This document shows positions 42,645-52,031 of a stretch of DNA of 64,000 nucleotides, in pieces (the first letter of the stretch is position 1; every line of letters starts with the position of its first letter). The DNA is taken from assembly GCA_023091735.1 (NCBI GenBank), contig JALKBU010000018.1, positions 1 to 64,000 of the forward strand. Direction: 5' to 3'. The notes under the pieces were generated by a model. The model searched no databases. It was not told the origin of the DNA and was given only the letters and a program-made list of their open reading frames with translations. Position numbers and translations under genes: made by a program. The DNA is from Trichomonas tenax. Lineage: Eukaryota; Parabasalia; Trichomonadida; Trichomonadidae.

Positions 42645-43634
42645 ATGGATTCGCAACAGCGAAAATGGATTTTAGATACGATTTCAACAGTCAATGACTG
42701 GTCAAAGCACATGAAACAGTTCGACCAAAAGGCGCAGGATGATTATGACAAAAGAATTCAAGATGATATCGACGATTTCGTGAAATTTCAAGAATTTTAT
42801 TCGATGCCTCTTCAAATCATATTCAGAAATATCGAAAAAACTCGCTTTATATACTCTGTTGACGATGCTTTACGCGCCGTTACTGCCTGTTTGAACTATC
42901 ACGGCGAAGCTGGTCTCAGTATTTTAAACCATCTCAAACTCGAAGATACATCGGGCAGAGCTGCCTTCGAAGTTGCCAAGGCACTCACTGCAAGTCCTCT
43001 TTTCAACCAACTCATTCAGCATCCTTTCCAAGCACCTCCGAAAGAGAAATCTAAGGAAGAAATCGAGTTAGAAGGTATCCAAGCAAAACGAAAGGACCTC
43101 CTCAGTAAAACAAACCAGAAGATGCTCGAATCTGGCAAAAGAGTTGATGAATTGAAAACAAAGATCCAAAAAGGCGAAGAATACAAGAAAAGATGTCATA
43201 ACTGGCCTGAGGAGAGAAAGAAATACGAAACAGCTATAGAATTAACACTTGAGGAAAACGAGGAACTTATGCAAGAAAATACGAAGTGGAAGAATGCAGC
43301 TTTTAGAAAATTCGATACCACAAAGCGCAAAGAAACCAACCAGGACATTTGCGATGCTTGTGATAAGGATGATGCTGAAAGTGTTCTTGTTTTAATTGAG
43401 AAAGATAAAAATATTGTCAACAGGGCCTTCCCACATCTCATCAACCAGAACGAAGAGTGGACACCACTTATGCACGCGTGCTACTTCGGTAGCTACGAAA
43501 CAGCTCGTGTTTTGCTTAATAACGGAGCTAATCCTCACATTAGAATGTGGCACGGTACGGCTATGGAAAAAGCCAAAGAAAAGAAGCAGACACAACTTAT
43601 TCAGCTGCTTAAGGATGCAGGCGTTGAAGAATAA
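42645..43634 (+). CDS. Coiled-coil protein with C-terminal ankyrin repeats
   Basis: 329 residues from ATG 42645 (MDSQQRKW); a GTG-initiated extension of 13 codons encodes the promoter-like motif and is rejected. Residues 1-120 are helical with an FRNIEKTRFIYSVDDALRAV segment; 135-235 form a highly charged coiled coil (EEIELEGIQAKRKDLLSK, KKYETAIELTLEENEELM); residues 240-325 hold about two ankyrin repeats (EEWTPLMHACYFGSYETARV, LLNNGANPHIRMWHGTAMEKAKEK). GC-richer than flanks and intact. Similar architectures occur in flagellar and cytoskeletal proteins; the partner is unknown. Confidence 0.8.
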   Translation: MDSQQRKWILDTISTVNDWSKHMKQFDQKAQDDYDKRIQDDIDDFVKFQEFYSMPLQIIFRNIEKTRFIYSVDDALRAVTACLNYHGEAGLSILNHLKLEDTSGRAAFEVAKALTASPLFNQLIQHPFQAPPKEKSKEEIELEGIQAKRKDLLSKTNQKMLESGKRVDELKTKIQKGEEYKKRCHNWPEERKKYETAIELTLEENEELMQENTKWKNAAFRKFDTTKRKETNQDICDACDKDDAESVLVLIEKDKNIVNRAFPHLINQNEEWTPLMHACYFGSYETARVLLNNGANPHIRMWHGTAMEKAKEKKQTQLIQLLKDAGVEE

Positions 43635-43990
43635 TTATTTTAGTTTTATTATACAGAAATCTATACGCAAATATTCGTGCGTTGGATTGTTTATGTTAAT
43701 ATTTTGTATAGATGTCCAAATTCTAATTTCTAATATATTAATTTCCTCAAGAAATTGTTTTAAAATAGATTTTATTATTCAGCTTTTTGTATTCTATATA
43801 ATTCTCAATGATTTTAAGTAAAAAAAATTGAAATAAATCAAAAAATGATTTTCGATTTAGTAATGCTTATGTGTGTATATTAATTTGAGTTTTCAAAATG
43901 ATTTTAATATAATTCTTTAATTATTCGTAGAAAAAAAATATAAAATATAAAAATCGAAGAAAATTCAAATTAAACAATTAATTGGGTAGA
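43635..43990. other. AT-rich convergent 3' flanks
   Basis: No gene seen between the convergent ends of the ankyrin/coil gene and the Dpy-30-like gene. Confidence 0.4.
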
Positions 43991-44185
43991 TTATTCTGCA
44001 GTCATTGGGCGAGTTGGGGGAACTGAATTCCTTGGACGATAAGGATTATTCTCGATAAGCCAATACGCGAGTTCGCGAATTGGATCTTCTGGTTTATTCT
44101 TGCAAATTATTGTCAGGCCCTTGAGAAGTGTCGGATAAACTCTGTCTTTGATCTTCATAACTTCAGGAGGAAGCTCTTCACTCAT
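43991..44185 (-). CDS. Dpy-30-like small protein
   Basis: 64 residues from ATG 44185 (MSEELPPEVMKIKDR). The core VYPTLLKGLTIICKNKPEDP followed by IRELAYWLIENNP matches the Dpy-30/RIIa-like dimerisation motif (helix, 'P.DP...LA.WL..NNP'). Such domains dock amphipathic helices in COMPASS histone methyltransferase complexes and in radial spokes and other axonemal complexes. Short for a Dpy-30 protein (about 100) but the domain is complete; the Pro-rich tail RNSVPPTRPMTAE follows. A 12-codon upstream extension of the frame encodes the motif TGACATGTAAAGT and is unlikely to be translated. Confidence 0.75.
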   Translation of the reverse strand: MSEELPPEVMKIKDRVYPTLLKGLTIICKNKPEDPIRELAYWLIENNPYRPRNSVPPTRPMTAE

Positions 44186-44200
44186 TTTTGCTTTCTGTGT

Positions 44201-44240
44201 AACGTATACTTTACATGTCAAATATTTTTCATGTCAAAAT
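44201..44240. promoter_or_regulatory. Motif pair upstream of Dpy-30-like gene
   Basis: CTTTACATGTCA (44209-44220) and TTTTCATGTCAAAA (44225-44238) lie 24 and 40 bp upstream of the ATG at 44185 (minus strand). Confidence 0.45.
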
Positions 44241-44491
44241 GTTGATTTCTCAAGCTTTCTGAGCTTGATTATACCTTCTAACATATTATATTTCAAACTG
44301 TTCACCAAACTGAATCTAATAAAAAGAAATATATGATGTATAAATGAATATTAATAACTATCAATATATTCATAATTTTCCAATATAATATTGATTAAAA
44401 TAAGGCAAATGATATATACTAACGTTGGTTATGGGGGTTCAAAGCCAAAAAAAATCTTGAAAAATCATTTCACTTCAATAATGTTGAAAAA

Positions 44492-45925
44492 TCATTTGCC
44501 TTCAATTTCCTCTTCTTCAGGAGTAATTAGGCTTTCTATGTGTTCAGCAATCGCTACTGCCCTTTCATCAGTTTCTTCTGATATTAGTTCATCTAATGCA
44601 TCAGCGAGTTGAAGGTCTAAAAGTCTCTGAATTGTTTCATTTTCTTCACGTGAACGTATGCTCATTGATATCAAATATAGGATAATATTCAATGCAGGAA
44701 TTACATCAGCTGATGATGAATCTATCATTGATATTAACTGTTCTAAAAACTCATCTGTTAAAAGTCTCCACATATCTGATGAAAATTTGACAATCGTTTG
44801 AATTAAAAAAATCAATGGACGTTTCTGCTCGTATGCTCCATTACAATATAAATCCTGCAAATACCCAATTAAAGATTTCATCAAATTTCTTTGGTTATGT
44901 ATCAATGAAGGACTTAATAGAATGCAATGTTTTAGAACTTGTGCAACAAGTGCGAAATATTCCATATTATCGGTTTTGATGTTTTCTGCAACAACCCATG
45001 GATTTATATTAGAGAAAACTTCTATTGAGAATTCTCTGGTTGTACGATTTATGTTTTTATCGGTAATGTATATCAATCGAATGATCTTCAAAATCAAACT
45101 ATTCATTTGTGTGTATTCTGCAACTATTTGATTTGTCACCTGATTGTAAAATGTCAGTGATAGGTTAAATATGAACTGTTCACTTTTTAACATAATATTG
45201 TAAATTAATATTAGAAAATCATAAAATTCGCCATCAAAAAATCGCGAAATATCTGTTGTATCAGCAATATAATTGATATGGGTTGCTAAACACTCTAAAA
45301 GCTCAATTTGTGGAATCATATTAAATTTTTTGATATATTGAGCTGCTATCTTCAAGCAGGGAAGAATGGTGTTTTTAAGATCTCCTAAAAGTTCACCAGA
45401 ATCAATATTTGCAAAAAATAATCTTTCGAATGGAAATAATGAATAAAACTCTTGTGGATCATCGATAACATACAGGAAATACATAGATACTCTGAGAGCA
45501 GATGTATTTTGAAGATTTACATTAAGCAAATTGGCGAGAAATGGAAATAAAGCTGAAACTGCTAAAGATTTTGAGAATTTAGAGTTATATGGGTCAACAA
45601 CTACATTATCTAATAACTTTTCAAGGATTTTTGGAAGTGCTTCACTTGCAATTTCAGGATAAATTTGAAATATATCAGCAAACATATCTATTCCATTCAT
45701 ATCCAAAAATACCTGTGCAAATACAGGATTTTTTGAATCTAAACTATTAAAAACATTAGTTAACCCTTCAACAACTAAATCACGATTTGAAACATTTCGA
45801 CCGATATGCTCAAAAGCAGCACTGAACGCTGCAGCATTTTCATCTATCCTCTGTGCGCTGCTTTCTAATCGCAATTTGTCAGTGTTTCTTTTGGTATGAA
45901 AAACTTCTTTGTATTCGTCATGCAT
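44492..45925 (-). CDS. ARM-like helical protein, function unknown
   Basis: An intact 477-residue protein (MHDEYKEVFHTKRN). The N terminus has a short basic region (HTKRNTDKLRLESSAQR), somewhat like the importin-beta-binding start of importin alpha, followed by about nine leucine-rich helical pairs from residue 35 to 460, and an acidic C terminus (ITPEEEEIEGK). The organisation is reminiscent of importin-alpha, but the Trp-Asn ladder that binds nuclear localisation signals is not evident, so it is either very divergent or another ARM protein. Motif copies lie 80-105 bp upstream. Confidence 0.7.
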   Translation of the reverse strand: MHDEYKEVFHTKRNTDKLRLESSAQRIDENAAAFSAAFEHIGRNVSNRDLVVEGLTNVFNSLDSKNPVFAQVFLDMNGIDMFADIFQIYPEIASEALPKILEKLLDNVVVDPYNSKFSKSLAVSALFPFLANLLNVNLQNTSALRVSMYFLYVIDDPQEFYSLFPFERLFFANIDSGELLGDLKNTILPCLKIAAQYIKKFNMIPQIELLECLATHINYIADTTDISRFFDGEFYDFLILIYNIMLKSEQFIFNLSLTFYNQVTNQIVAEYTQMNSLILKIIRLIYITDKNINRTTREFSIEVFSNINPWVVAENIKTDNMEYFALVAQVLKHCILLSPSLIHNQRNLMKSLIGYLQDLYCNGAYEQKRPLIFLIQTIVKFSSDMWRLLTDEFLEQLISMIDSSSADVIPALNIILYLISMSIRSREENETIQRLLDLQLADALDELISEETDERAVAIAEHIESLITPEEEEIEGK

Positions 45926-46002
45926 AATGAATTGATATTAATTGAAAAAGTGATTCTATGGATATGGTAAATATATACAGGAGATTGTTGTGCTTATTTG
46001 AT

Positions 46003-46032
46003 TTTTGACATGTAAATATCTATGTCAGAAAT
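46003..46032. promoter_or_regulatory. Motif pair upstream of ARM-like gene
   Basis: TTTTTGACATGTAAATA at 46003-46019 and TATGTCAGAAAT at 46021-46032, about 80-105 bp before the ATG at 45925 on the minus strand. Confidence 0.4.
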
Positions 46033-47339
46033 TAAAAATAACATTTTGCTGACAATTGAAGCTCATAATATTTTAATTGATGTGAAAACAATATAAATAA
46101 ATACCGATTCAAATGGTGGATAATGTATTTAAATACGGGATGTTAAATGTTGTTTTTTTATTTTGGTTCTAAATTTAAAAAAAAAAACTCCAATTCTTGT
46201 AAACAGCTTCTACATCCAAAATAAACAACGATCCATAGGGATGTAAATCTGAAAGATACGGATTGGAAAAGTGACATTTTTGCTTTGTCTTCGGGCAATA
46301 CAAATATGCAAAAAATCGGGGCCTCCGGCCAACGAAATCACCAAATTAATTTCAAAGAATAACTTATATGTCCCCTCCCTTTTCTTTTTTCCTTTTTCTC
46401 TCCCTCTTTTTCTCTTCTCCTCTTTCTCTTTATTTCAAATTTCGTATTGTTCTTTTTAAAATTTTTCGAATAAACTGCATTGAAATACAGTTCTCTCTAG
46501 TCATTATTTTTGAAATTTTCTAATATGCTAAGAACAATGTATAGTGTTCTGCACAAGCATATATCATGAATGATACTTTTAAACTGAAAATAATATCATT
46601 CTATTTTAGGCATGAAACTAGTGTTGCTTGGAATGTCACTTTTGTTGCTCAAGTCGTCACTTTCCGAAATTGAATTGAGAGGAAAAGAACGATTATTTAC
46701 GATTATTGTTCGAAAACGATTATTGTCCATTAAAAGTGACATACTATAGGCAGCCCCTTTAATACTTTGGGTGAATAACCCAACAATGTATTGAAAACCT
46801 CTCCCATTTTTTGTTTTATCCCTTAAAAGGGCAAAAATGAATGTGTCTTTGTAAAGTTTTTGTGAGTGTCGGATACAATGAACAGACATTTTGAATTTTT
46901 GAACTGTGTCGGGAGTTTACACAGACACACACAATTTTTTCGAATGTCATTTTCTTCAATAATACGATTCTGTATCTATTATAAATCATTCATGCCGTAT
47001 TAAAATCGAAATTCATTGATTTTTTAGTTCAAAATTACAAAAGACACATAAAAAATGAAATTTTCAAAACTAGGCATTGTTCAAGACAATGAGGATGACA
47101 GGTCAGACACTTAACATATAGATTTTAAGAAGCGTAAATCTTTTTTATATGTCAGAAAATGGTAATCCGAGTTTTTTGTCTAAAAAAATCAGAAAAATTT
47201 GACAATTTAATGATTGGATATTAAAGAAAAGTTTATTGAAGAAAATAAATAATAGATCATTATCTACATACTATTTACTATCTAAATTTGCAATAAATAA
47301 AGACCGCACTCTAATGACCTACGATAAAATTTTTTTCTA
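46033..47339. other. Intergenic with polypyrimidine tract
   Basis: Bases 46371-46431 are 61 consecutive pyrimidines. A short GC-rich palindromic patch GGGGCCTCCGGCC is at 46318-46330. A 97-codon minus-strand open frame (46596-46889) has no recognisable domain and is not annotated. A motif variant TTATATGTCAGAAAA is at 47146, about 190 bp upstream of the nuclease-family gene. Confidence 0.5.
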
Positions 47340-48311
47340 ATGCTTCCATTATTCTTTTCTATTGGCTCATGTTGGTCAGAAAAACTCCTTTCCACGGTTT
47401 CATACATCGTCCTTCAGAAGATGGGAAAGACCTATCAAGCGAATTTGTCGAGTGTCTTCCTCGCTGCCGGTGATACGGACTTAGTAATGAATCCTTCGCG
47501 TGTAGGGACATGGATGAGCTACGTAGAGAGGCCGCCGTTCAATTTCCACGGATTCAATCACTGGCATTTCAGACGTACGCCCTATAATCCAACAAATTAT
47601 ACTCCAATTCCAGATCAAGCTGATAACGATAACGTCGTTTCAAATACTATCGAAATGTCGAACGATATTTACAAAGGAACAACAAAAAGATCGTGGCCGC
47701 TTGCTTTTTCAATGAAAATCTTGTTCGCAGGAGTCTGTGATATTCACACACCTCTTCATGTGAGTGAATATTTCTCGGAGCAATTCCCAGTTGGTGACCA
47801 AAGCGGTCGACTTTTTGATGTTAGTTTTAATAACAAGAAAACAACGCTTTTCAACGTTATTGAGACAGGTTGTGGTCTCGACAGCAAGCTTCAGGCAACA
47901 TATGATGAGGAATTTTGGAATGATGTCAAAGAATTTGCTGATGATTTACTCGAAGATTACAATTTCTCACCAAAACGCTTTTCTCAGAATGAAATCAACG
48001 ATCAAGCTGATAGCACATACGATTACACAGTTAAAAACTTATACTCTAAAATAAAACCAAACGAAAAATTCACAGATGATATGATAAACGAGTGCCAAAT
48101 ACATACAAAGCAGATGATGCGTCTTTCTGCTGAAAGGCTCGTTTACATCCTCAATGGCAGCACAATTGCTGCACAGAAGGTCGAAAAAGTCCCTTATACA
48201 ACTCCACTTTCAACTTCTGAAATGATTGCTTGGTCATTGATGTTCATCCTTGGTCCATACACAGGATTCCTTGTCTGGAAGAAGCACTGTGCTCCAAACT
48301 CTTCCAGCTAA
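47340..48311 (+). CDS. S1/P1 nuclease-family membrane protein, divergent
   Basis: 323 residues. MLPLFFSIGSC is a short signal peptide; cleavage would expose Trp12 as the N terminus, as in S1/P1 nucleases, where the first Trp binds zinc. The segment NHWHFRRTPYNP (73-84) and GVCDIHTPLHVSEYF (131-145), followed by VGDQSGR (151-157), correspond to the family's 'LHYIDTP', 'GDIHQPLH' and 'GDxGGN' motifs. A hydrophobic segment at about 291-311 (MIAWSLMFILGPYTGFLVW) would anchor it with a short cytosolic tail. Several metal ligands seem replaced (see findings), so activity is doubtful. Family enzymes cleave single-stranded nucleic acids in secretory or lysosomal compartments. Confidence 0.75.
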   Translation: MLPLFFSIGSCWSEKLLSTVSYIVLQKMGKTYQANLSSVFLAAGDTDLVMNPSRVGTWMSYVERPPFNFHGFNHWHFRRTPYNPTNYTPIPDQADNDNVVSNTIEMSNDIYKGTTKRSWPLAFSMKILFAGVCDIHTPLHVSEYFSEQFPVGDQSGRLFDVSFNNKKTTLFNVIETGCGLDSKLQATYDEEFWNDVKEFADDLLEDYNFSPKRFSQNEINDQADSTYDYTVKNLYSKIKPNEKFTDDMINECQIHTKQMMRLSAERLVYILNGSTIAAQKVEKVPYTTPLSTSEMIAWSLMFILGPYTGFLVWKKHCAPNSSS

Positions 48312-48797
48312 AAAACTATTCTAAAATATTAAGTATTTATTTATCAAAACTATGCTATTTCAAAATCAATGTTACAATATAAACGACCATACATCATTTT
48401 GATTGTTTTCACTTTGAATTCAACAGATTTTTATCGATTTATTGATATATTTTCATTGATCAAGATTTGTTGCTTTTGAGTTTATAGAATTCAGAGGCTC
48501 GATGAGTGGGAATATACGTTCAAAGATATAGCAATATTATTCTTAAAAAATTTATTATGAAATTTTAATTTGAATCAAAACAATGAAATATCTTTGCGAT
48601 TATTCTCTTTTATGACAGCTCATTACGATTCTCATTTCTTGTCAAAAGATATGAAAAAAAAATTAAATGTTCTTTATAACATTCTATATCGCGGTGACCA
48701 ATAATATTTTTTCATGGAGCTTGATAGATTGAAATGATTTACAAGAAAAATTGTTATTTGATTATTCAATTTAATTAAAACCTTAAATATAAAACAT
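48312..48797. other. AT-rich intergenic
   Basis: Convergent 3' flanks. No gene seen. Confidence 0.4.
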
Positions 48798-49142
48798 TTA
48801 CTCCTTCTTGTGCTTCTCAATCTTTTCCTTGAGGTCCCTGATATTGGTTCCAATGTGAACTTCCTTGACTTCCGAGTTCTTCATGAATACAATTGTTGGA
48901 AACATTTGTACTTCATATTTCTCAGTGACTTCTGGACTTTTATCGTTATCTATCTTAATGAAAGTGACATCAGAATACTCTTTGGCGATTTGTAGTAAAT
49001 TCACACCTAATTTCCTGCAAGGACCGCACCAAACCCAGTAAATGTCTAACACAACGAGACCTGATTTTGCTTTGACAAGATTCATCAGTTCATCGTAAGA
49101 GCCGACGAACTCAATAATGTTTTCTGGATGATTTTCTGTCAT
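48798..49142 (-). CDS. Thioredoxin-like protein
   Basis: 114 residues, the usual thioredoxin size. The redox motif WCGPC is at 38-42 (context IYWVWCGPCRKLG) and the cis-proline at Pro82 in MFPTIVF. The buried Asp of most thioredoxins is at VVLDIYW (Asp33). It reduces disulphides in target proteins in the cytoplasm; the redox partner would be a thioredoxin reductase not in this window. The N-terminal 10 residues are polar, with no targeting signal. Intact, start MTENHPEN. Confidence 0.92.
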   Translation of the reverse strand: MTENHPENIIEFVGSYDELMNLVKAKSGLVVLDIYWVWCGPCRKLGVNLLQIAKEYSDVTFIKIDNDKSPEVTEKYEVQMFPTIVFMKNSEVKEVHIGTNIRDLKEKIEKHKKE

Positions 49143-49269
49143 CGGTTAAAAAATGATTTTGCAGGGTTGTTAATTTTTATTTAGGGGGTCAAATATAACC
49201 ATTTGAATAATTATATAACAGATTTTTATTTCTTGATAGTAAGCTGACTATTAGACATGACATATTTAA

Positions 49270-49751
49270 CCATATCATACATTTGCTGAATCTAGAAGAC
49301 ATTTTTCTTTGTGAAGTTTTGCATTCATATGATAGTGAAATAGGTGTATTGCAAAATTCATTATTGGTATAATTACAATGAACAATGACTTGCAAACTGA
49401 TGGATGAGACAGTGTTGCACGTTTCGTAATCTGTATAGTCTGAATATCCTTAATAATATATGGATACATTTTTTGGGCCATAATTAAATGAGCTTGTTAA
49501 GAATGTGTTCTGTAAATTAACAAGTTTCAGATTTGAACAATTATAAAATGCAGAAGAACCTATTCTATTGCAATTTGTTATAGTTAATGTTACTGGTGAT
49601 GCATTGCTCTCTTCTTGGTTATTTGAAACTTTTTATGATTTTATGTCAATTTTTTTCTTCAAAACAGTGTCATTTCATTTTATTTTAGAAAGCGTTCATA
49701 ATTGAGTCCTAATATGCAAGCAAAAAGATATAATTCTGCTCTGACCAATAT
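49270..49751 (-). pseudogene. BspA-like gene remnant, internally deleted copy
   Basis: The 5' part (about 49515-49751) matches 51620-51897 of the larger pseudogene, including the signal-peptide region (ELYLFACILGLNYER on the complement). The 3' part (about 49340-49510) matches 50380-50525 (shared ATTCATTATTGGTATAATTA). The roughly 1.1 kb of leucine-rich repeats between these segments is missing, and stops are present. A non-functional partial duplicate. Confidence 0.7.
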
Positions 49752-49955
49752 ATACATTATATATAACAAATGATCAAATAAATAAAACAAAGAAAACTAT
49801 TTAAAACACAAACAATTGTTTTCATAATATGAGAGAACTTATGTATTCATATATTGAATGCCTAGTAGGAATAATATGGAATACATTGATATGGAAGTAC
49901 AGTATAACAAATCAACAACATACAGTATGTAAATTTATAGAAAACAAAATTAAAA

Positions 49956-50250
49956 TGCGGTAGTGACGAAGTTGACCTGAAGGAGGAGCTGCTGCAAATG
50001 CTGGGAATGCACCATATGGCATAAGCATAGCATCGCTTGTTCTGTATGCGGTGAATCGTCGGGAAACTGGTTTCTTGTCTTCATCATCATCGTCGCTGTC
50101 GAATTCTGATTTCTTCTGTGGCATGTCTTTGCTCTCGATATCGCGTTGATGCATCTGTAAGATCTTCCTCGCTGTCTCATCGAATGCTTCTCCATGAGCT
50201 GTTCTATCGGATGCAAGCTGCCTCTCTTCGAAAATTTCCTGCTTCTCTTG
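49956..50250 (-). pseudogene. Duplicated 3' end of the CCDC146-like gene
   Basis: 295 bp identical by eye to 52061-52355, the last part of the gene at 52032-54794. It lacks a start and most of the gene: it encodes only about 95 C-terminal residues and runs into unrelated sequence on both sides (after RHYR on the protein). Perfect identity implies a very recent duplication or gene conversion. Confidence 0.85.
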
Positions 50251-50503
50251 AAATAACTAGAAAGAAATTCATTTAAAAATATATCAATAATATTTATATT
50301 TTGAGGAGACTTTTCTTCTTAAGGATGATGCATAAAAAAGATACTTTGTTGGAAGTATTTCGTGAAAGCATTCTCTTGAAATAGGTATATTGTAAAATTC
50401 ATTATTGGTATAATTACAATGAACAATGACTTGCAAACTGATGGATGAGACAGTAGTCTGAATAACCTTCATAATATATATGGTAACATTCTTTGGACCA
50501 TAA

Positions 50504-51897
50504 TTAAATGATTGCTAAGAATGTGACGTTTTCATGCAAATAAATGCGTTTGATAGATTTTGATGAATAAAATGAATTAGCCCCAAATTTCCAGAATGGG
50601 TGAATGATGAGTTTCTCGAGATTATCACAATTAGCAAATGAATAGCGACTAACACTACAAATGTTTTCTGAGTTATTGAGTGATAAAAATGTAACATTTT
50701 GGAGATTCTTACATCGGTTAAATGCATAACTCTCAAGTAATTTAACTGAACCTGGAATAGTGATGCTTGTAAGGGATGTACAATATTCGAATGAATTTGA
50801 ACCGACTATTGTGAGGCTGTCTGGAAAAGAAATTTCTTGTAATGAATAACAATATACAAACATGTATGAACTAATAATCGAAAGATTGTTAGGTAATTTG
50901 ACTTGTCGTAATTGTTGACAATTCTTAAAGGCCCATTCATCAATAAAAACAACGCTATTTGGTAATTCAATTACTTGTAATGAGATACATTCTTCAAATG
51001 CGCCATGACCGACATATGAAATATTTTTAGGCAATGTGATATATTCTAATGAAGAACAATTCGAAAAAAAAAAACATAATAATCAAATTATGTTATTGAA
51101 TCAGGGAGATTTATTGTTTGAAGAGAAATGTAATCTGCAAATACTCCGATATAAAGGGCAGATATATTTGCATTGAGATTCACTATTTGTAGTTTGATGC
51201 AACTTTTAAATAAATTGCTACCAATTGATGTAACAGATGATGGAATTTCATTGACTTGATCAGCGCTATGAAATCTAATGCTTGTCAAACTGAAACAATA
51301 ATAAAAAGCATAAGAATGTATTTTAGTAATTGTTCCAGATATATTGACTGATTTCAATGAATAACAGTTATAAAATAAATTCTTGGAGATAGCAGAAAAG
51401 TGCCTGATATCGAAATATTTTCTAAATTAATGCAGTTATAAAATACAGAATAGCCAATACCTGTTAATGCCGATGAAAGAGTTATCAATGTCTATGAACC
51501 ACAATTGTAAAACATCTCATTATAAAGTATTGTTACTGATTCTGGAATCCTGATTGTTTCGAGTTTTTTCACAATATTTAAAAGCTGCATCCTCAATAGA
51601 TATTAATGTGTCTGGTAAATTAACATGTTTCAAATTTGAACAATTGAAAAATGCAGAAGAACCTATACTATTGCAATTTGTTATAGTTAATGTTACTAGC
51701 GATACATTGTTGAATTGATATGAAGCAATATCACCATTTATTACATAGTTCCCTTCTTCGTTATTTGAAACGGACTCTTTTTAATTTTATGTCAATTTTT
51801 GTCCCCAAAACAGTCTCATTTCATTTTATTTCAGAAATCGTTCATAATTGAGTCCTAATATGCAAGCAAAAAGATATAATCCTGCTCTGACCAACAT
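50504..51897 (-). pseudogene. BspA-like leucine-rich-repeat gene, decayed
   Basis: Starts at an ATG near 51897 with a signal-peptide-like stretch (AGLYLFACILGLNYERF) and continues with TpLRR repeats (VNLPDTLISIEDAAF, SVNISGTITKIHSYAF, VIELPNSVVFIDEWAF, ITIPGSVKLLESYAFNRC). The frame is broken by stops near the N terminus and near 51505, a frameshift near 51390, a TAA at about 51085 and an 11-T run at 51064-51074 that shifts frame. The longest intact stretch is 50504-51034. A putative trichomonad adhesin family; non-functional as sequenced. Confidence 0.8.
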
Positions 51898-52031
51898 ATA
51901 CATTATTGTTTTGCCAGTTTTTGTCTAATAGAAATGAAGCATTCAAATAAATGTGGTACTTTGAGTTTAAAAATATCACATCTGTATGAAAACAAATTTA
52001 ATAAAAATTTATAGGATAACAAAAATATAAA

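Noticed and set aside
46596..46889. 97-codon minus-strand frame
   Set aside because: No domain and composition like the flanks; it contains GTGACAT words resembling element ends, so it is probably non-coding.
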